A DNA stretch of 64,000 bases from Streptomyces liangshanensis. GTDB lineage: Bacteria > Actinomycetota > Actinomycetes > Streptomycetales > Streptomycetaceae. Location of the stretch: NCBI RefSeq assembly GCF_011694815.1, contig NZ_CP050177.1:4689001-4753000 (forward strand). The letters run 5' to 3'. The first letter of the stretch is position 1; each line of letters opens with the position of its first letter. Position numbers and translations under genes: made by a program. Under the pieces are notes generated by a model. The model was not told the origin of the DNA. It searched no databases and was given only the letters and a program-made list of their open reading frames with translations. Below are positions 38,130-47,092 of this stretch, piece by piece.

Positions 38130-39314
38130 GTGACGACCCTCATCCCGTCGGACATCCACCCCGCGGTCCCGGCCGCGCCGGCCGCCCCGGTTGTCCCGTC
38201 GGAACCGGAGCGGGAGGGGCGTACGTGGCCCCGCCTCCTCCAGGACGTGCTGCGCGGCCGTGACCTGGCCGCGCCGGACACGGCCTGGGTGATGGACCAG
38301 GTGATGCGGGGGCAGGCCACCCCCGCGCAGATCGCCGGCTTCCTGGTCGCCCTGCGGGCCAAGGGCGAGACGGTGGGGGAGCTGGAAGGACTCGTCCGGG
38401 GCATGCTCGACCACGCCGTACGCATCGACGTGCCGGGCCGGACGGTCGACGTGGTGGGCACCGGAGGGGACGGCGCCCGCACCGTCAACATCTCGACCAT
38501 GTCCGCGATCGTCGCGGCGGGGGCGGGGGCGCGGGTGGTCAAGCACGGGAATCGCGCGGCCAGTTCGGCGTCCGGCTCCGCGGATGTGCTGGAGGCCCTG
38601 GGGGTCACGCTGCGGCTGCCGCCGCGGCGGGTGGCGGAACTGGTCGACGAGGCCGGCATCACGTTCTGCTTCGCGCCGGACTTCCACCCGGCGATGCGGC
38701 ACGCGGCGGGGCCCCGGAAGGAACTGGGCATCCCCACCGTCTTCAACGCGCTGGGCCCGCTGACCAACCCGGCGGCGCCGACCGCGCAGGCGATCGGGGT
38801 GGCCGATGCCCGGTTGCTGCCGCTGATCGCCGGGGTGCTGGCGCGGCGGGGTGGTACGGGGCTGGTGTTCCGCGGGGACGACGGGCTGGACGAGCTGACC
38901 GTCACCACGACCTCGACCGTGTGGGTCGTGGGGGAGGGGGAGGTGCGTTCGGAGCGCTTCGATCCGCGGGACGTCGGGATCGCGTTCGCGCCGGTCGAGG
39001 CGTTGCGGGGGGCGGACGCGGAGTTCAACGCGGGGGTCGCGCGGCGGGTGTTGGCGGGTGAGCGGGGGCCGGTGCGGGACGCGGTGCTGCTCTCCGCCGG
39101 CGCGGCGCTGGCCGCCGTGGAGGTTTCCGGTGCGGGGGGTTCCGTGACGGGGCGTTCGGTGACGGAGCGGCTCGCGGACGGGGTGGCCGCCGCCGCGGTG
39201 GCCATTGACTCGGGGGCGGCGGAAGGGGTGTTGGGGGCGTGGGTTCTGGCTTCGGGGGTGGTGGTGTCCGGGGGGCGGGTCGGTGTGTTGTCCTCAAGCG
39301 CCGGACGGGCTTGA
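38130..39314 (+). CDS. trpD: Anthranilate phosphoribosyltransferase
   Basis: A 394-aa enzyme that joins anthranilate to PRPP, the second step of the tryptophan branch. The N-terminal helical part ([43 protein letters not shown]) is followed by the PRPP motif [47 protein letters not shown] and by [36 protein letters not shown], which binds anthranilate. The first 25 residues are a Pro/Ala-rich extension. GTG 38130 has AAGGAG 7 nt upstream. The last residues (VLSSSAGRA) are encoded inside a genome-repeat element, so the stop comes from that repeat. TrpC, TrpF, TrpA and TrpB are not in the window and would be supplied elsewhere. Confidence 0.93.
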   Translation: MTTLIPSDIHPAVPAAPAAPVVPSEPEREGRTWPRLLQDVLRGRDLAAPDTAWVMDQVMRGQATPAQIAGFLVALRAKGETVGELEGLVRGMLDHAVRIDVPGRTVDVVGTGGDGARTVNISTMSAIVAAGAGARVVKHGNRAASSASGSADVLEALGVTLRLPPRRVAELVDEAGITFCFAPDFHPAMRHAAGPRKELGIPTVFNALGPLTNPAAPTAQAIGVADARLLPLIAGVLARRGGTGLVFRGDDGLDELTVTTTSTVWVVGEGEVRSERFDPRDVGIAFAPVEALRGADAEFNAGVARRVLAGERGPVRDAVLLSAGAALAAVEVSGAGGSVTGRSVTERLADGVAAAAVAIDSGAAEGVLGAWVLASGVVVSGGRVGVLSSSAGRA

Positions 39315-39387
39315 TTCGGGCGGGGGTTGGGTGCGGGTCGGTGGTCGGTGCTGTTCGGGTGTCCTCAAGCGCCGGACGGGCTTGATT
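39291..39387. repeat. Two copies of a 26-bp palindromic intergenic repeat
   Basis: TCCTCAAGCGCCGGACGGGC plus TTGATT occurs identically at 39291-39316 and 39362-39387. The TCAAGC and GCTTGA ends are inverted repeats. This resembles the dispersed CCGGACGGGC-type repeats often seen between genes in Streptomyces. The first copy overlaps the last nine codons and the stop of trpD. Confidence 0.85.
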
Positions 39388-39399
39388 GTTGCCAGGGTT

Positions 39400-39426
39400 C
39401 TGCCCCGCCGGGGGTCGGCGGGGCAG
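39400..39426. terminator. Hairpin between convergent trpD and antiporter genes
   Basis: CTGCCCCGCC (39400-39409) pairs with 39417-39426 around a 7-nt loop. It should terminate both the rightward tryptophan operon and the leftward antiporter operon. Confidence 0.75.
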
Positions 39427-39448
39427 GGCCCTGTGGGGGTGGGGGTGG

Positions 39449-40723
39449 TCATCGGGTCGTGGCCGGCTCCGGGAGGGGGGTGGGGTCGGGGGCCGGGGAC
39501 TTGGTGTCCTTGCGGATCCAGGTCAGGGCCGGGGAGGTGACCGCCGTGGTGATCAGGGCCATCAGGACCAGGATCGTGAAGAGCCGCTGGCTGATCACGC
39601 CCAGTTCCAGGCCCAAGTTGAGGACCACCAGTTCCGTCAGGCCGCGGCAGTTCATCAGCGCCCCTATCGACAGGGCGTCGCGCCACGACTGGCCCGCCGC
39701 CCGCGCCGCCGCCGTGCTCCCGCCCCACTTGCCGATCACCGCGACCGCCAGGACCGCGAGGGCCCACAACCACTGCACCGGGTCGCCGGCCAGCAGGGAG
39801 ACGTCCGTGCGGAGGCCGGTCGAGACGAAGAACAGCGGGAGCAGGACCGGGACGGCGAACGCGCGCAGGCGGGCGCCGGACCGTTCGACGGCGCGCGAGC
39901 CCCGCGGGGTGACCACGCCGAAGACGAACGCGCCGAACAGCGCGTGCACCCCGATCCGGTCGGTGGCCAGCGCCGACAGGCACAGGCCGCTGAACAGCAC
40001 GACCAGCACCACGCTGTCCGCGCTCTTCGCGGTACGCGCCGACCAGCGGGCCATCAGCGGCTTCACGACGAGCAGCATGAGCCCCAGGAACGCCGCCGCC
40101 ATCAGCGCCGTCGTCAGGGCCTCGGCCGGCGAGCCGCTGGTGGTCACGGCGACCACGGCGGCCAGCAGGCACCACGCGGTGACGTCGTCCACGGCCGCGC
40201 ACGCCATGGCGAGCGAGCCGAGCCGGGTCCCGTACAGGTCCCGGTCGGTGAGGATGCGGGCCAGCACGGGGAACGCCGTGATGCTCATGGACACCGCGAT
40301 GAACAGCACGAACGCCGTCTTGTCCACGCCGGGCGGCGCGAACGTCCCGTACATGGCCAGGGCGAGCAGGGCCCCCAGCGCCAGGGGCAGCGCGATGCTC
40401 GCCTGACTCACGGCCAGGGCGGTCTTGCTGTGCCCGCGCAGGCCCCCGGTGTCGAGCTCCAGGCCGACGAGGAACATGAAGGCCAGCAAGCCGAGGTTGC
40501 CGATCGCGGAGATGTACGGCAACACCGTGTCCGGGAACAGCCAGGCCTGCGCGTCGGGCGAGATCCAGCCCAGCAGGGACGGGCCGAGCATGATGCCGAT
40601 GGTGATCTCGCCGATGACCGGGGGCTGGCCGAGCCGGCGCACGAGCAGCGCCCCCGCCTGGCAGGCCAGGATCACGACGGGGATCGCGACGAGCAGGTCC
40701 GGCAGGGGGTCAGGAGCCGACAT
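39449..40723 (-). CDS. CPA2-family Na+(K+)/H+ antiporter
   Basis: A 424-aa membrane protein with 11-13 helices. Segments VVILACQAGALLVRRLGQPPVIGEITIGIMLGPSLLGWI, NLGLLAFMFLVGLELD and SITAFPVLARILTDRDLYGTRLGSLAMACAAVDDVTAW (with the paired Asp of the antiport site) are typical of the KefB/NhaS type. It is the last gene of the leftward operon after the flavin reductase, overlapping it by 14 bp. Such antiporters also occur in glycopeptide and lipopeptide clusters, where they may help export or self-protection. The exact ion is not readable from the sequence. The C-terminal TPLPEPATTR tail is cytosolic. Confidence 0.9.
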   Translation of the reverse strand: MSAPDPLPDLLVAIPVVILACQAGALLVRRLGQPPVIGEITIGIMLGPSLLGWISPDAQAWLFPDTVLPYISAIGNLGLLAFMFLVGLELDTGGLRGHSKTALAVSQASIALPLALGALLALAMYGTFAPPGVDKTAFVLFIAVSMSITAFPVLARILTDRDLYGTRLGSLAMACAAVDDVTAWCLLAAVVAVTTSGSPAEALTTALMAAAFLGLMLLVVKPLMARWSARTAKSADSVVLVVLFSGLCLSALATDRIGVHALFGAFVFGVVTPRGSRAVERSGARLRAFAVPVLLPLFFVSTGLRTDVSLLAGDPVQWLWALAVLAVAVIGKWGGSTAAARAAGQSWRDALSIGALMNCRGLTELVVLNLGLELGVISQRLFTILVLMALITTAVTSPALTWIRKDTKSPAPDPTPLPEPATTR

Positions 40724-41246
40724 GGCCCGCTCCTTCCTTCGCGTCGGTGGTGGCGTCCGACCAGCGCGCGTAGCGCCGCCGGGCGTAGAGCAGCGGCTCC
40801 GCGGTGTCGTGCTGGGTGACCCGGTGGACCCGGACGAACACCGCGGTGTGGTCGCCGACCTCCTCCGTACCCACCACGGCGCAGTCCGCGATGGCGTGCG
40901 CGGCGGCCGTCAGGTGCGGGCCGCCGGCGCCCAGCGGCAGCCGCCACTCCGTACGGGCGAACCGGTCGGCGGCCCCCGACGCGAACAGGTCGGAGGTGTC
41001 GCGGGCGTCCTCGTGGAGCAGGTTGAGCGCCAACTGCCCGCTGCCGAGGACCGCCTGCGTGGTCGGGCCCGCCGTGCGCAGGCAGACGACCAGGGTGGGC
41101 GGGTGCAGGGCGACGCTCGCCAGCGAACTGCACGTCATGCCGTGCGGGGTGCCGCCGGCGCCGGTGGTGGTCACCACGGAGACACCGGACGGGAAGCCGC
41201 CCATCAACGGGCGTATGTCGGCTTCGGTGATCGGCGGTTCGGTCAT
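40710..41246 (-). CDS. Flavin reductase (FAD/FMN reductase partner of the halogenase)
   Basis: A 178-aa NADH:flavin oxidoreductase of the HpaC/split-barrel family. PLMGGFPSGVSVVTTTGAGGTPHGMTCSSLASVALHPPTLVVCL contains the flavin-binding SSLASV motif, and AQFALNLLHE-like QLALNLLHEDARDTSDLFAS follows. It should provide free reduced FAD to the tryptophan halogenase transcribed just upstream (90 bp). GAGGAGAACC precedes ATG 41246. It could also serve the FAD enzyme at 50092, although that one looks NAD(P)H-dependent itself. Confidence 0.93.
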   Translation of the reverse strand: MTEPPITEADIRPLMGGFPSGVSVVTTTGAGGTPHGMTCSSLASVALHPPTLVVCLRTAGPTTQAVLGSGQLALNLLHEDARDTSDLFASGAADRFARTEWRLPLGAGGPHLTAAAHAIADCAVVGTEEVGDHTAVFVRVHRVTQHDTAEPLLYARRRYARWSDATTDAKEGAGHVGS

Positions 41247-41335
41247 GGTTCTCCTCATCTCGGACGTCGTGCCGCGCGCCCGGCAGCCCGGGCGGCGGAA
41301 GGCGCCCCGGGCCGCCGGGCGCGCGGCACGGACGG

Positions 41336-42949
41336 CTACTTGCCGTGCAACTGGAGCAGCGATTCGTACGTGCTCGGCAGGGTGTTGAGCAGCTCCTGCT
41401 GCTCCTTCTTGACCTGCCCGAACATCGCCTGGGCGGCGGCGACGGACTCCGGCTTGTGGTTGAGGACCGGCAGCGGGGCGTCCGGCTCCAGGCCGAGGCC
41501 GGCGAAGATGCAGTAGTAGCGCTCGTTGGTCCAGAAGTTCCGGAACTCCGCCTCGAAGTTCCCGTAGTACGTGGAGTCGTCCGTGATCGCGGAATTCACC
41601 GCCAGACCGGACTTGTAGATCTCGATCTTCTCGCGGATGCTGTCGGGGAGCTTCAGTTCCTTGTTGGCCCGCCAGAACGGGGTGTCGTTGCGGGGCGCGA
41701 AGTAGAAGTGCGTCTGGATGAAGTCGCGGGTGTCGTCGAACATCACCTCGATTTCCTTGTTGAAGTTGTTGATGAGCGCGTCGTTGAACGTCTTGTCCGG
41801 GAAGTGCTTCGCCAACTGGTAGACCGCGGCGGTGATGAAGTAGATACCGGTCGACTCCAGCGGCTCCAGGAACGCGGTCGACAGGCCGATTCCCACCACG
41901 TTCTTCACCCAGGCGCGGCGGTTGCGGCCGACCCGGAACTTCACGTGGTTGAACTTGGTGGTCTCCGGGTCGAGGTCCCACAGGTCGCAGAATTCCTGGG
42001 TGGCCTCCTCCTGCGTGGTGAACTTGCTGGAGTAGACATAGCCGGTGCCGAAACGGCCCAGCATCGGGATCTTCCAGGTCCACCCGGACGACATCGCGAT
42101 GGCCGAGGTGAAGGGCTCCACCCCGTTCGCCTCGTCGTCGTGCGGCACCGCGGTGGCGACCGCCCGGTCGCACAGCAGCAGGTCGCTCATGTCGATGAAG
42201 GGCTCCTCCATCGCCTTGTTCATGAGCAGGCTGCGGAAGCCCGAGCAGTCCACGAACAGGTCGGCCTCCAGGACCTTCCCGGACTTGGTGTGCAGCGCGT
42301 GGATGTAGCCGCGCTCGTCCTTCTCGGCGTACGTCATCTCGTCCTGGACGTGGTGCACGCCCTGCTTCTCGGTGGAGAAGCGGCGCAGGAAGTCCGCCAC
42401 GAGCGCGGCGTCGAAGTGCCAGGCGTACCGGGTCGGCGAGGTGCCGTCGAGGTGCCGCGGGGACTTCTTGGCGTCCATCAGGGGCGCCTCACGGAAGCAC
42501 GCGTAGTCGTACGGCTCGTCCGTCTTCCCCTCGTACTTGTTCTTGAACCAGTAGTGCGACATCGGGGTGTTGTCGTGGTCGGGGCTGATCCCGAACGGGT
42601 GGTAGAAGTGGTCCGGCCCGCCCTTCTCCAGCTCCCGGGGGCCGGCCTGGCCCTTGCCGCCCGTACGCCAGTTGACGAACCGGACCGCCATCTTGTAACT
42701 GGCGTTGCACTCCCGCATCCAGTCCTCCTCGGCGATGCCGAGGAAATCGAAGAGGACGCGGTGCAGATTGGGGACGGTGGCTTCGCCGACACCGATACGA
42801 GGAATGCTCGGCGCCTCCAGCACCGTGATGTCGACCGTGTTCTGAAGGGCCTTGCCGAGATACGCGGCGGTCATCCAGCCGGCCGTACCGCCGCCGAGGA
42901 TGACAACCTTCTTGATGGCGACGTCTTGTGCGGATCGGGTGCCGGTCAT
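41336..42949 (-). CDS. Flavin-dependent tryptophan halogenase
   Basis: A 537-aa halogenase. The FAD motif GGGTAGW (residues 19-25), the chlorinating-enzyme motif WTWKIP (290-295), the catalytic Lys86 (in SYKMAVRF) and the Glu in [12 protein letters not shown] are all present, so it should be active. It uses FADH2, O2 and chloride or bromide; the likely substrate is L-Trp. The ring position (5, 6 or 7) cannot be read with certainty. ATG 42949 follows GGAAGAGAGA. First gene of a leftward operon with the flavin reductase and antiporter. Trp-rich ENPWP repeats are encoded in the same cluster, so a peptide substrate, as for MibH, is an alternative to free tryptophan. Confidence 0.93.
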   Translation of the reverse strand: MTGTRSAQDVAIKKVVILGGGTAGWMTAAYLGKALQNTVDITVLEAPSIPRIGVGEATVPNLHRVLFDFLGIAEEDWMRECNASYKMAVRFVNWRTGGKGQAGPRELEKGGPDHFYHPFGISPDHDNTPMSHYWFKNKYEGKTDEPYDYACFREAPLMDAKKSPRHLDGTSPTRYAWHFDAALVADFLRRFSTEKQGVHHVQDEMTYAEKDERGYIHALHTKSGKVLEADLFVDCSGFRSLLMNKAMEEPFIDMSDLLLCDRAVATAVPHDDEANGVEPFTSAIAMSSGWTWKIPMLGRFGTGYVYSSKFTTQEEATQEFCDLWDLDPETTKFNHVKFRVGRNRRAWVKNVVGIGLSTAFLEPLESTGIYFITAAVYQLAKHFPDKTFNDALINNFNKEIEVMFDDTRDFIQTHFYFAPRNDTPFWRANKELKLPDSIREKIEIYKSGLAVNSAITDDSTYYGNFEAEFRNFWTNERYYCIFAGLGLEPDAPLPVLNHKPESVAAAQAMFGQVKKEQQELLNTLPSTYESLLQLHGK

Positions 42950-43162
42950 ATCGAAGTCTCTCTTCCGTCCTGACTCTGCGGATGGGTATCTGTGGCGTGA
43001 ATGAGCGTCGACGGACCCCCTACGGCGCATCTATAGCGGACCGGAAAAGGCCGAATGGGATCGCCCCCGCCCCGGCGTATGGAGGACGTATAGCGCGCGG
43101 GGTCAGCCTCGAACCCGTTGATTCCGCACTCGCAACCCCCCAGTAGAGGATGGCTGCATCAC
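42950..43162. promoter_or_regulatory. Divergent promoter region, halogenase and SbnA-like genes
   Basis: A 213-bp spacer. TATAG appears on both sides: CTATAG at 43031-43036 (82 bp from the halogenase start) and GTATAGCG at 43088 (70 bp from the SbnA start). These may be -10 elements of SARP-controlled promoters. I could not confirm the heptamer direct repeats a SARP needs. Confidence 0.45.
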
Positions 43163-44215
43163 ATGCCGAGCACAGAAGGGAAGCCCGAGGCGGGGCTGAA
43201 AGGCATCCTCTCCACGGTGGGAGGAACCCCCCTCGTAGAACTCGAACGGCTGATTCCCGGGTTCACCTCGCGGGTGTACGCCAAGGTGGAGCGTTTCAAC
43301 CCCGGTGGCAGCGTCAAGGACCGCTCCGCGCTCAGCATGGTCGTCACCCGGATCAGGAGCGGAGAACTCGTCCCGGGCAGATCCACCGTCATCGAGTCCA
43401 GTTCGGGGAATCTCGCGATCGGCCTCGCGCAGATCTGCGGCTACTACGGACTACGGCTCATCTGCGTGGTGGACACCCGCACCACCCGCCAGAACATCGG
43501 GATCCTGCGCGCCTACGGCGCCGAGGTCGACATCGTCACCGAACCCGACCCCGTCACCGGCGAGCTGCTGCCGGCCCGGCTGCACCGGGTCGCCGACCTG
43601 ATGGCCCGTACGCCCGACGCGTACTGGCCCGACCAGTACGCCAACCCCCTCAACCCGCGGGCCCACCGCACCACCATGCGGGAGATCGCCGAGGCCCTCG
43701 ACGGCAAGGTCGACCAGCTCGTCGTGGCCGCCGGGACCAGCGGCACGCTCAGCGGCTGCGCCCAGTACATCCGCCGCCACCACCTGGGCACCGTCGTCAA
43801 CGCGGTGGACGCTGTCGGCAGTGTCCTGTTCGAGTCGACCGCCAGTTGCGCGCGGCTCGTTCCCGGGCACGGCGCGTCCGTCGTACCGAAGCTCCTCAGG
43901 CGCTCCGACGCCGACCGGGTCGTCCACGTCGGTGACCTGGACTGCGTGGTGGGCTGCCGCACCCTGGTCGGCCGCGAGGCGATCCTCGCCGGCGGCTCCT
44001 CGGGTGCGGTCGTCTCCGCGCTGGTGAAACTCGCGCCCACGATCGAGCCCGGCTCCAACGTGGTCGTCGTCCTGCCCGACGGGGGCGACCGCTATCTCGA
44101 CACGATCTACGACGACGACTGGGTGCGCACCCATTTCGGTGAGGTCGAACACCTGTGGAAGAACCAGGTCCGCGACGCCCCGACCGGCCAACTGGCTGAT
44201 ATAGGCCAGTCATAG
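43163..44215 (+). CDS. sbnA: SbnA-like PLP-dependent ACEGA synthase
   Basis: A 350-aa fold-type II PLP enzyme of the cysteine-synthase family. The PLP Lys52 is in NPGGSVKDRSAL, the substrate loop is IESSSGNLAIGLAQIC, and the phosphate loop is AAGTSGTLSGCAQYI. In SbnA/VioB-type enzymes this fold condenses O-phospho-L-serine with L-glutamate to ACEGA. Its partner, SbnB-like, is at 32909, and both are needed for L-2,3-diaminopropionate. ATG 43163 has AGAGGA about 12 nt upstream. The 3' end holds GATATAGGCC, a possible promoter for the ACP operon. An alternative is plain cysteine synthase, which the SbnB partner makes unlikely. Confidence 0.88.
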   Translation: MPSTEGKPEAGLKGILSTVGGTPLVELERLIPGFTSRVYAKVERFNPGGSVKDRSALSMVVTRIRSGELVPGRSTVIESSSGNLAIGLAQICGYYGLRLICVVDTRTTRQNIGILRAYGAEVDIVTEPDPVTGELLPARLHRVADLMARTPDAYWPDQYANPLNPRAHRTTMREIAEALDGKVDQLVVAAGTSGTLSGCAQYIRRHHLGTVVNAVDAVGSVLFESTASCARLVPGHGASVVPKLLRRSDADRVVHVGDLDCVVGCRTLVGREAILAGGSSGAVVSALVKLAPTIEPGSNVVVVLPDGGDRYLDTIYDDDWVRTHFGEVEHLWKNQVRDAPTGQLADIGQS

Positions 44216-44280
44216 CGGTGTCTTTCACCATGGAAGAACCGAATTACCGATCCGCGAAATCCTGAACTCCGGAGGAAACG

Positions 44281-44544
44281 ATGACCACCCAGATCGCCGA
44301 CCTCGACAGCGGGAGCAAGGCCCAGATCAAGGAGATCGTCTGCGACATCCTGGAACTGGAGCCCGAGGAGCTCACCGAGACCAGCCTCTTCAAGGAGGAG
44401 CACGACGCGGACTCGCTGCGCACCATCGAGATCCTCGCCGCGCTGGAGCGCACCTTCGGCCTCACCCTGGAGCAGGCGGAGCTGAGCCGGATGGTCAACC
44501 TGACCGGCGTGTACGCCGTGGTCGCGGAGGCCGAGGGAAAGTGA
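44281..44544 (+). CDS. Acyl carrier protein
   Basis: An 87-aa four-helix carrier. The phosphopantetheine serine is Ser45 in HDADSLRTIEI. The sequence (IKEIVCDILELEPEELTETSLFKEEHDADSL, FGLTLEQAEL) is typical of type II PKS/FAS carriers. GGAGGAAACG lies just upstream of the ATG. It overlaps the KS gene by 4 bp and should carry the growing acyl chain. Confidence 0.93.
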   Translation: MTTQIADLDSGSKAQIKEIVCDILELEPEELTETSLFKEEHDADSLRTIEILAALERTFGLTLEQAELSRMVNLTGVYAVVAEAEGK

Positions 44545-45872
44545 GCGCGCCGACCGACACCGCCGTACGAGCGGCCGGCCCGGACGGGCGGCGGGAGACC
44601 GCCGGACACCGGGAGACCGGCAGGCACCGCGTGGTGATCACCGGCCTCGGCGTGGTGACCAGCATCGGTACCGGGGTCGACGCCTTCGCCGAGGGGCTGC
44701 GGGCCGGACGGAGCGGGGCCAAGCCCATCTCCGCGTTCGACACCACCGGCTTCGCCCACTCCAACGCCTGCGAGATCACCGACTTCGAGCCCGAGGCGTG
44801 GCTGCGCGAGCTGTCGGCCGACGAGCTGGGCCGGGCCGCGCAGTTCGCGGTCGCGGGCAGCCGGATGGCCGTGGCGGACGCGGGACTCGCCGAGGAGGAC
44901 GTACAGGCCAGGCGGACCCTGGTGTCGATCGGTACGACCGACGGGGAGTCCAGGGACCTGGACCACCTCACCGCGCTCCAGGTCACCGAGGGCCAGGACC
45001 GGCTGGACGCGACCGTCGCCCGCCGGGTGTGGCCGGGCCGGCTCTCCGCCGGCATCGTCCGTGAACTGGGCCTGGAGGACGTGGAGACGGTCACCGTCCC
45101 CACCGCCTGCGCGGCCGGCAACTACGCGGTCGGCTACGGCTACGACGCGATCAGCTCGGGCGACGTCGAGATGGCCCTGTGCGGCGGCGCCGACGCGCTG
45201 TGCCGCAAGACCTTCACCGGCTTCTACCGGCTCGGCACCATCGCGCCCGACGTGTGCCGCCCCTTCGACACCGACCGGCAGGGCATCCTGACCGGCGAGG
45301 GCGCCGGCATCCTGCTCATGGAGTCGCTGGAGTCCGCGCTGGCCCGCGGCGCCCGGATCTACGCCGAGGTGCTCGGGTACGGGTTGTCCTGCGACGCCAG
45401 CCACCCCGTGGCGCCCGACCGGGACTCCATCGCCCGCTGCATCACGGCCGCGCACCGCAACGCCGGGATCGAGGCGTCCGACGTGGACTTCATCTCGGCC
45501 CACGGCACCGGCACCCGCGCCAACGACGTGACCGAGGTCGGCGCGATCCGCCAGGTGTTCGGCGACGAGCTGCCGCGCACGGTCTCCATCAAGTCGATGA
45601 TCGGCCACACCATGGGCGCGGCGAGCGCCCTGGCCTCCGCGGCCTGCTCGCTCGCGCTCAGGGAGGGCTTCATCCCCCCGACGATCAACCACCGCACGAC
45701 GGACCCGGAGTGCGGCGTCGACTGCGTGCCCAACGAGGCGGTCGAGGCCGAACTGAAGGTCGTCCAGAACAACGGCCTCGCCTTCGGCGGCAACAACGCG
45801 GTCCTCGTGCTGGGCCGTTGGGACGACGACGCCTCCGAGCAGGCCAACGGCTCTTCGCAGGAAAGGAGTTGA
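44541..45872 (+). CDS. Ketosynthase (KS-alpha/FabF-like)
   Basis: A 443-aa beta-ketoacyl-ACP synthase. The catalytic Cys190 (VPTACAAGNYAVGYG), the first His in ISAHGTGTRAND and the second in KSMIGHTMGAASA are intact. The close neighbour at 45878 lacks the Cys, so the two form a KS/CLF pair. Such pairs in highly reducing type II PKSs (for example ishigamide or cinnamoyl-lipid pathways) build polyene chains; others make unusual fatty starters. The first 30 residues are a charged extension. GTG 44541 is coupled to the ACP gene. Confidence 0.93.
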   Translation: MSAPTDTAVRAAGPDGRRETAGHRETGRHRVVITGLGVVTSIGTGVDAFAEGLRAGRSGAKPISAFDTTGFAHSNACEITDFEPEAWLRELSADELGRAAQFAVAGSRMAVADAGLAEEDVQARRTLVSIGTTDGESRDLDHLTALQVTEGQDRLDATVARRVWPGRLSAGIVRELGLEDVETVTVPTACAAGNYAVGYGYDAISSGDVEMALCGGADALCRKTFTGFYRLGTIAPDVCRPFDTDRQGILTGEGAGILLMESLESALARGARIYAEVLGYGLSCDASHPVAPDRDSIARCITAAHRNAGIEASDVDFISAHGTGTRANDVTEVGAIRQVFGDELPRTVSIKSMIGHTMGAASALASAACSLALREGFIPPTINHRTTDPECGVDCVPNEAVEAELKVVQNNGLAFGGNNAVLVLGRWDDDASEQANGSSQERS

Positions 45873-45877
45873 ACAGC

Positions 45878-46975
45878 ATGGCAACCGAAGCGGACCAGCA
45901 CGGCGCACAGGACCTGGTCATCTCGGGCTGGGCCGTGTCCTCCCCGTACGGACTGGGCCGGGAGGCGTTCGGCGAGGGACTGCGCGCCCGGCGGCGCGCG
46001 GTCGCCGCGGTGGACGGCGACCGGTGGCCGGTGCCCTACGAGGAGGCCGGGCTCATCCCCGGCTTCGACATCAAGAGCGTGCTGGGCCGCAAGGGCACCC
46101 GCTCCATGGACCGGGCCACCGGGATCGCCGTCACCACCGTGGGGACGCTCCTGGAGGACTACGGCCAGGAGCTGGCCGCCCACCCCGAGTCGACGGGCCT
46201 GGTGCTCGGCACCTCGGGCAGCGTGCAGTCCATCATGGACTTCACGAAGGACGCCCTGACCGGCGACAAGCCCTACCTGGTCGACCCGGCGCGCTTCCCC
46301 AACACGGTGATGAACTGCCCCACCGGGCAGAGCGCCATCCGGCACACCCTCAAGGGCCCCAACGTCACCGTCTCCGGCGGCGCCGCCACCGCCCTGCTCG
46401 CCCTCAACTACGCGTCCCGGCTGCTGCGCGGGCAGCACGCCACGGCCCTGCTGGCCGGCGCCGCCGAGGAGTTCTCGGTGCAGCGCGCCCGCCTGGAGCA
46501 GGTCGCCGACCACGGCGGGGCCGAGGCGCCGCCGCTCGGCGAGGGCGCCGCGCTCTTCCTCCTGGAGAGCGGACAGGCCGCCCACGACAGCGGCCGCACG
46601 GTCCTGGCCACCGTCCTCGGCTGCCGCTTCCGGGCCTTCCGGTCCGTCGACCGGGCCTCCGCCGGGCTGCGGACGTGCGTGGACGACGTCCTGCGCGCCG
46701 CCGGGGCGGACCCCGGCGACGTGGCCCTGGTCGCCCCCGGCACCCCGCCGGGCCTCCTCGGCAAGGAGGAGACCTCGGCGCTCGACACCGTGGGCGGTAC
46801 GCGGCTCGCCGTACGCCCGCTGCTCGGGGACGCGACCGCCGCGTCGGCCGCCCTCCAACTGGCCGCGGTGCTCGCCACCCGGGCCGACGACCCGTCGCTG
46901 GCCGGCCGGCTGGCCCTGGTCACGGCGGTCGACCGGGACGGCACGGTGGGCGCGGCGCTCCTGCGGCTGGGCTGA
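45878..46975 (+). CDS. Chain-length factor (KS-beta), no active-site Cys
   Basis: A 365-aa ketosynthase-like subunit. The segment aligned with the KS active site reads NVTVSGGAATALLAL, without cysteine, and the downstream catalytic His pair is also lost (NTVMNCPTGQSAIRH region only). This defines a CLF that sets chain length in a heterodimer with the KS at 44541. GAAAGGAG is 9 nt before ATG 45878. The remaining fold is normal for the family, including QRARLEQVADHGG and GEGAALFLLES. Confidence 0.88.
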   Translation: MATEADQHGAQDLVISGWAVSSPYGLGREAFGEGLRARRRAVAAVDGDRWPVPYEEAGLIPGFDIKSVLGRKGTRSMDRATGIAVTTVGTLLEDYGQELAAHPESTGLVLGTSGSVQSIMDFTKDALTGDKPYLVDPARFPNTVMNCPTGQSAIRHTLKGPNVTVSGGAATALLALNYASRLLRGQHATALLAGAAEEFSVQRARLEQVADHGGAEAPPLGEGAALFLLESGQAAHDSGRTVLATVLGCRFRAFRSVDRASAGLRTCVDDVLRAAGADPGDVALVAPGTPPGLLGKEETSALDTVGGTRLAVRPLLGDATAASAALQLAAVLATRADDPSLAGRLALVTAVDRDGTVGAALLRLG

Positions 46976-47038
46976 CGACACCGCCGTACCTCTCGTTCCT
47001 CTCGTCGGGCGGACCGCTCGACACACTGCCGAACACGC

Positions 47039-47066
47039 CGCCGAAAACACACCGCCGAAAACACAC
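47039..47066. repeat. 14-bp direct repeat before the ketoreductase
   Basis: CGCCGAAAACACAC occurs twice in tandem at 47039 and 47053 in the 117-bp CLF-KR gap. It may be part of the leader; no function is visible. Confidence 0.8.
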
Positions 47067-47092
47067 CGACGCACCAGAGAAAGGGCACGCCC

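Noticed and set aside
37670..38130. Classical trp attenuator upstream of trpD
   Set aside because: The open reading frame is 139 codons with a signal peptide, and no terminator hairpin lies between its stop and the trpD start. A Trp-sensing role is kept only as an alternative.
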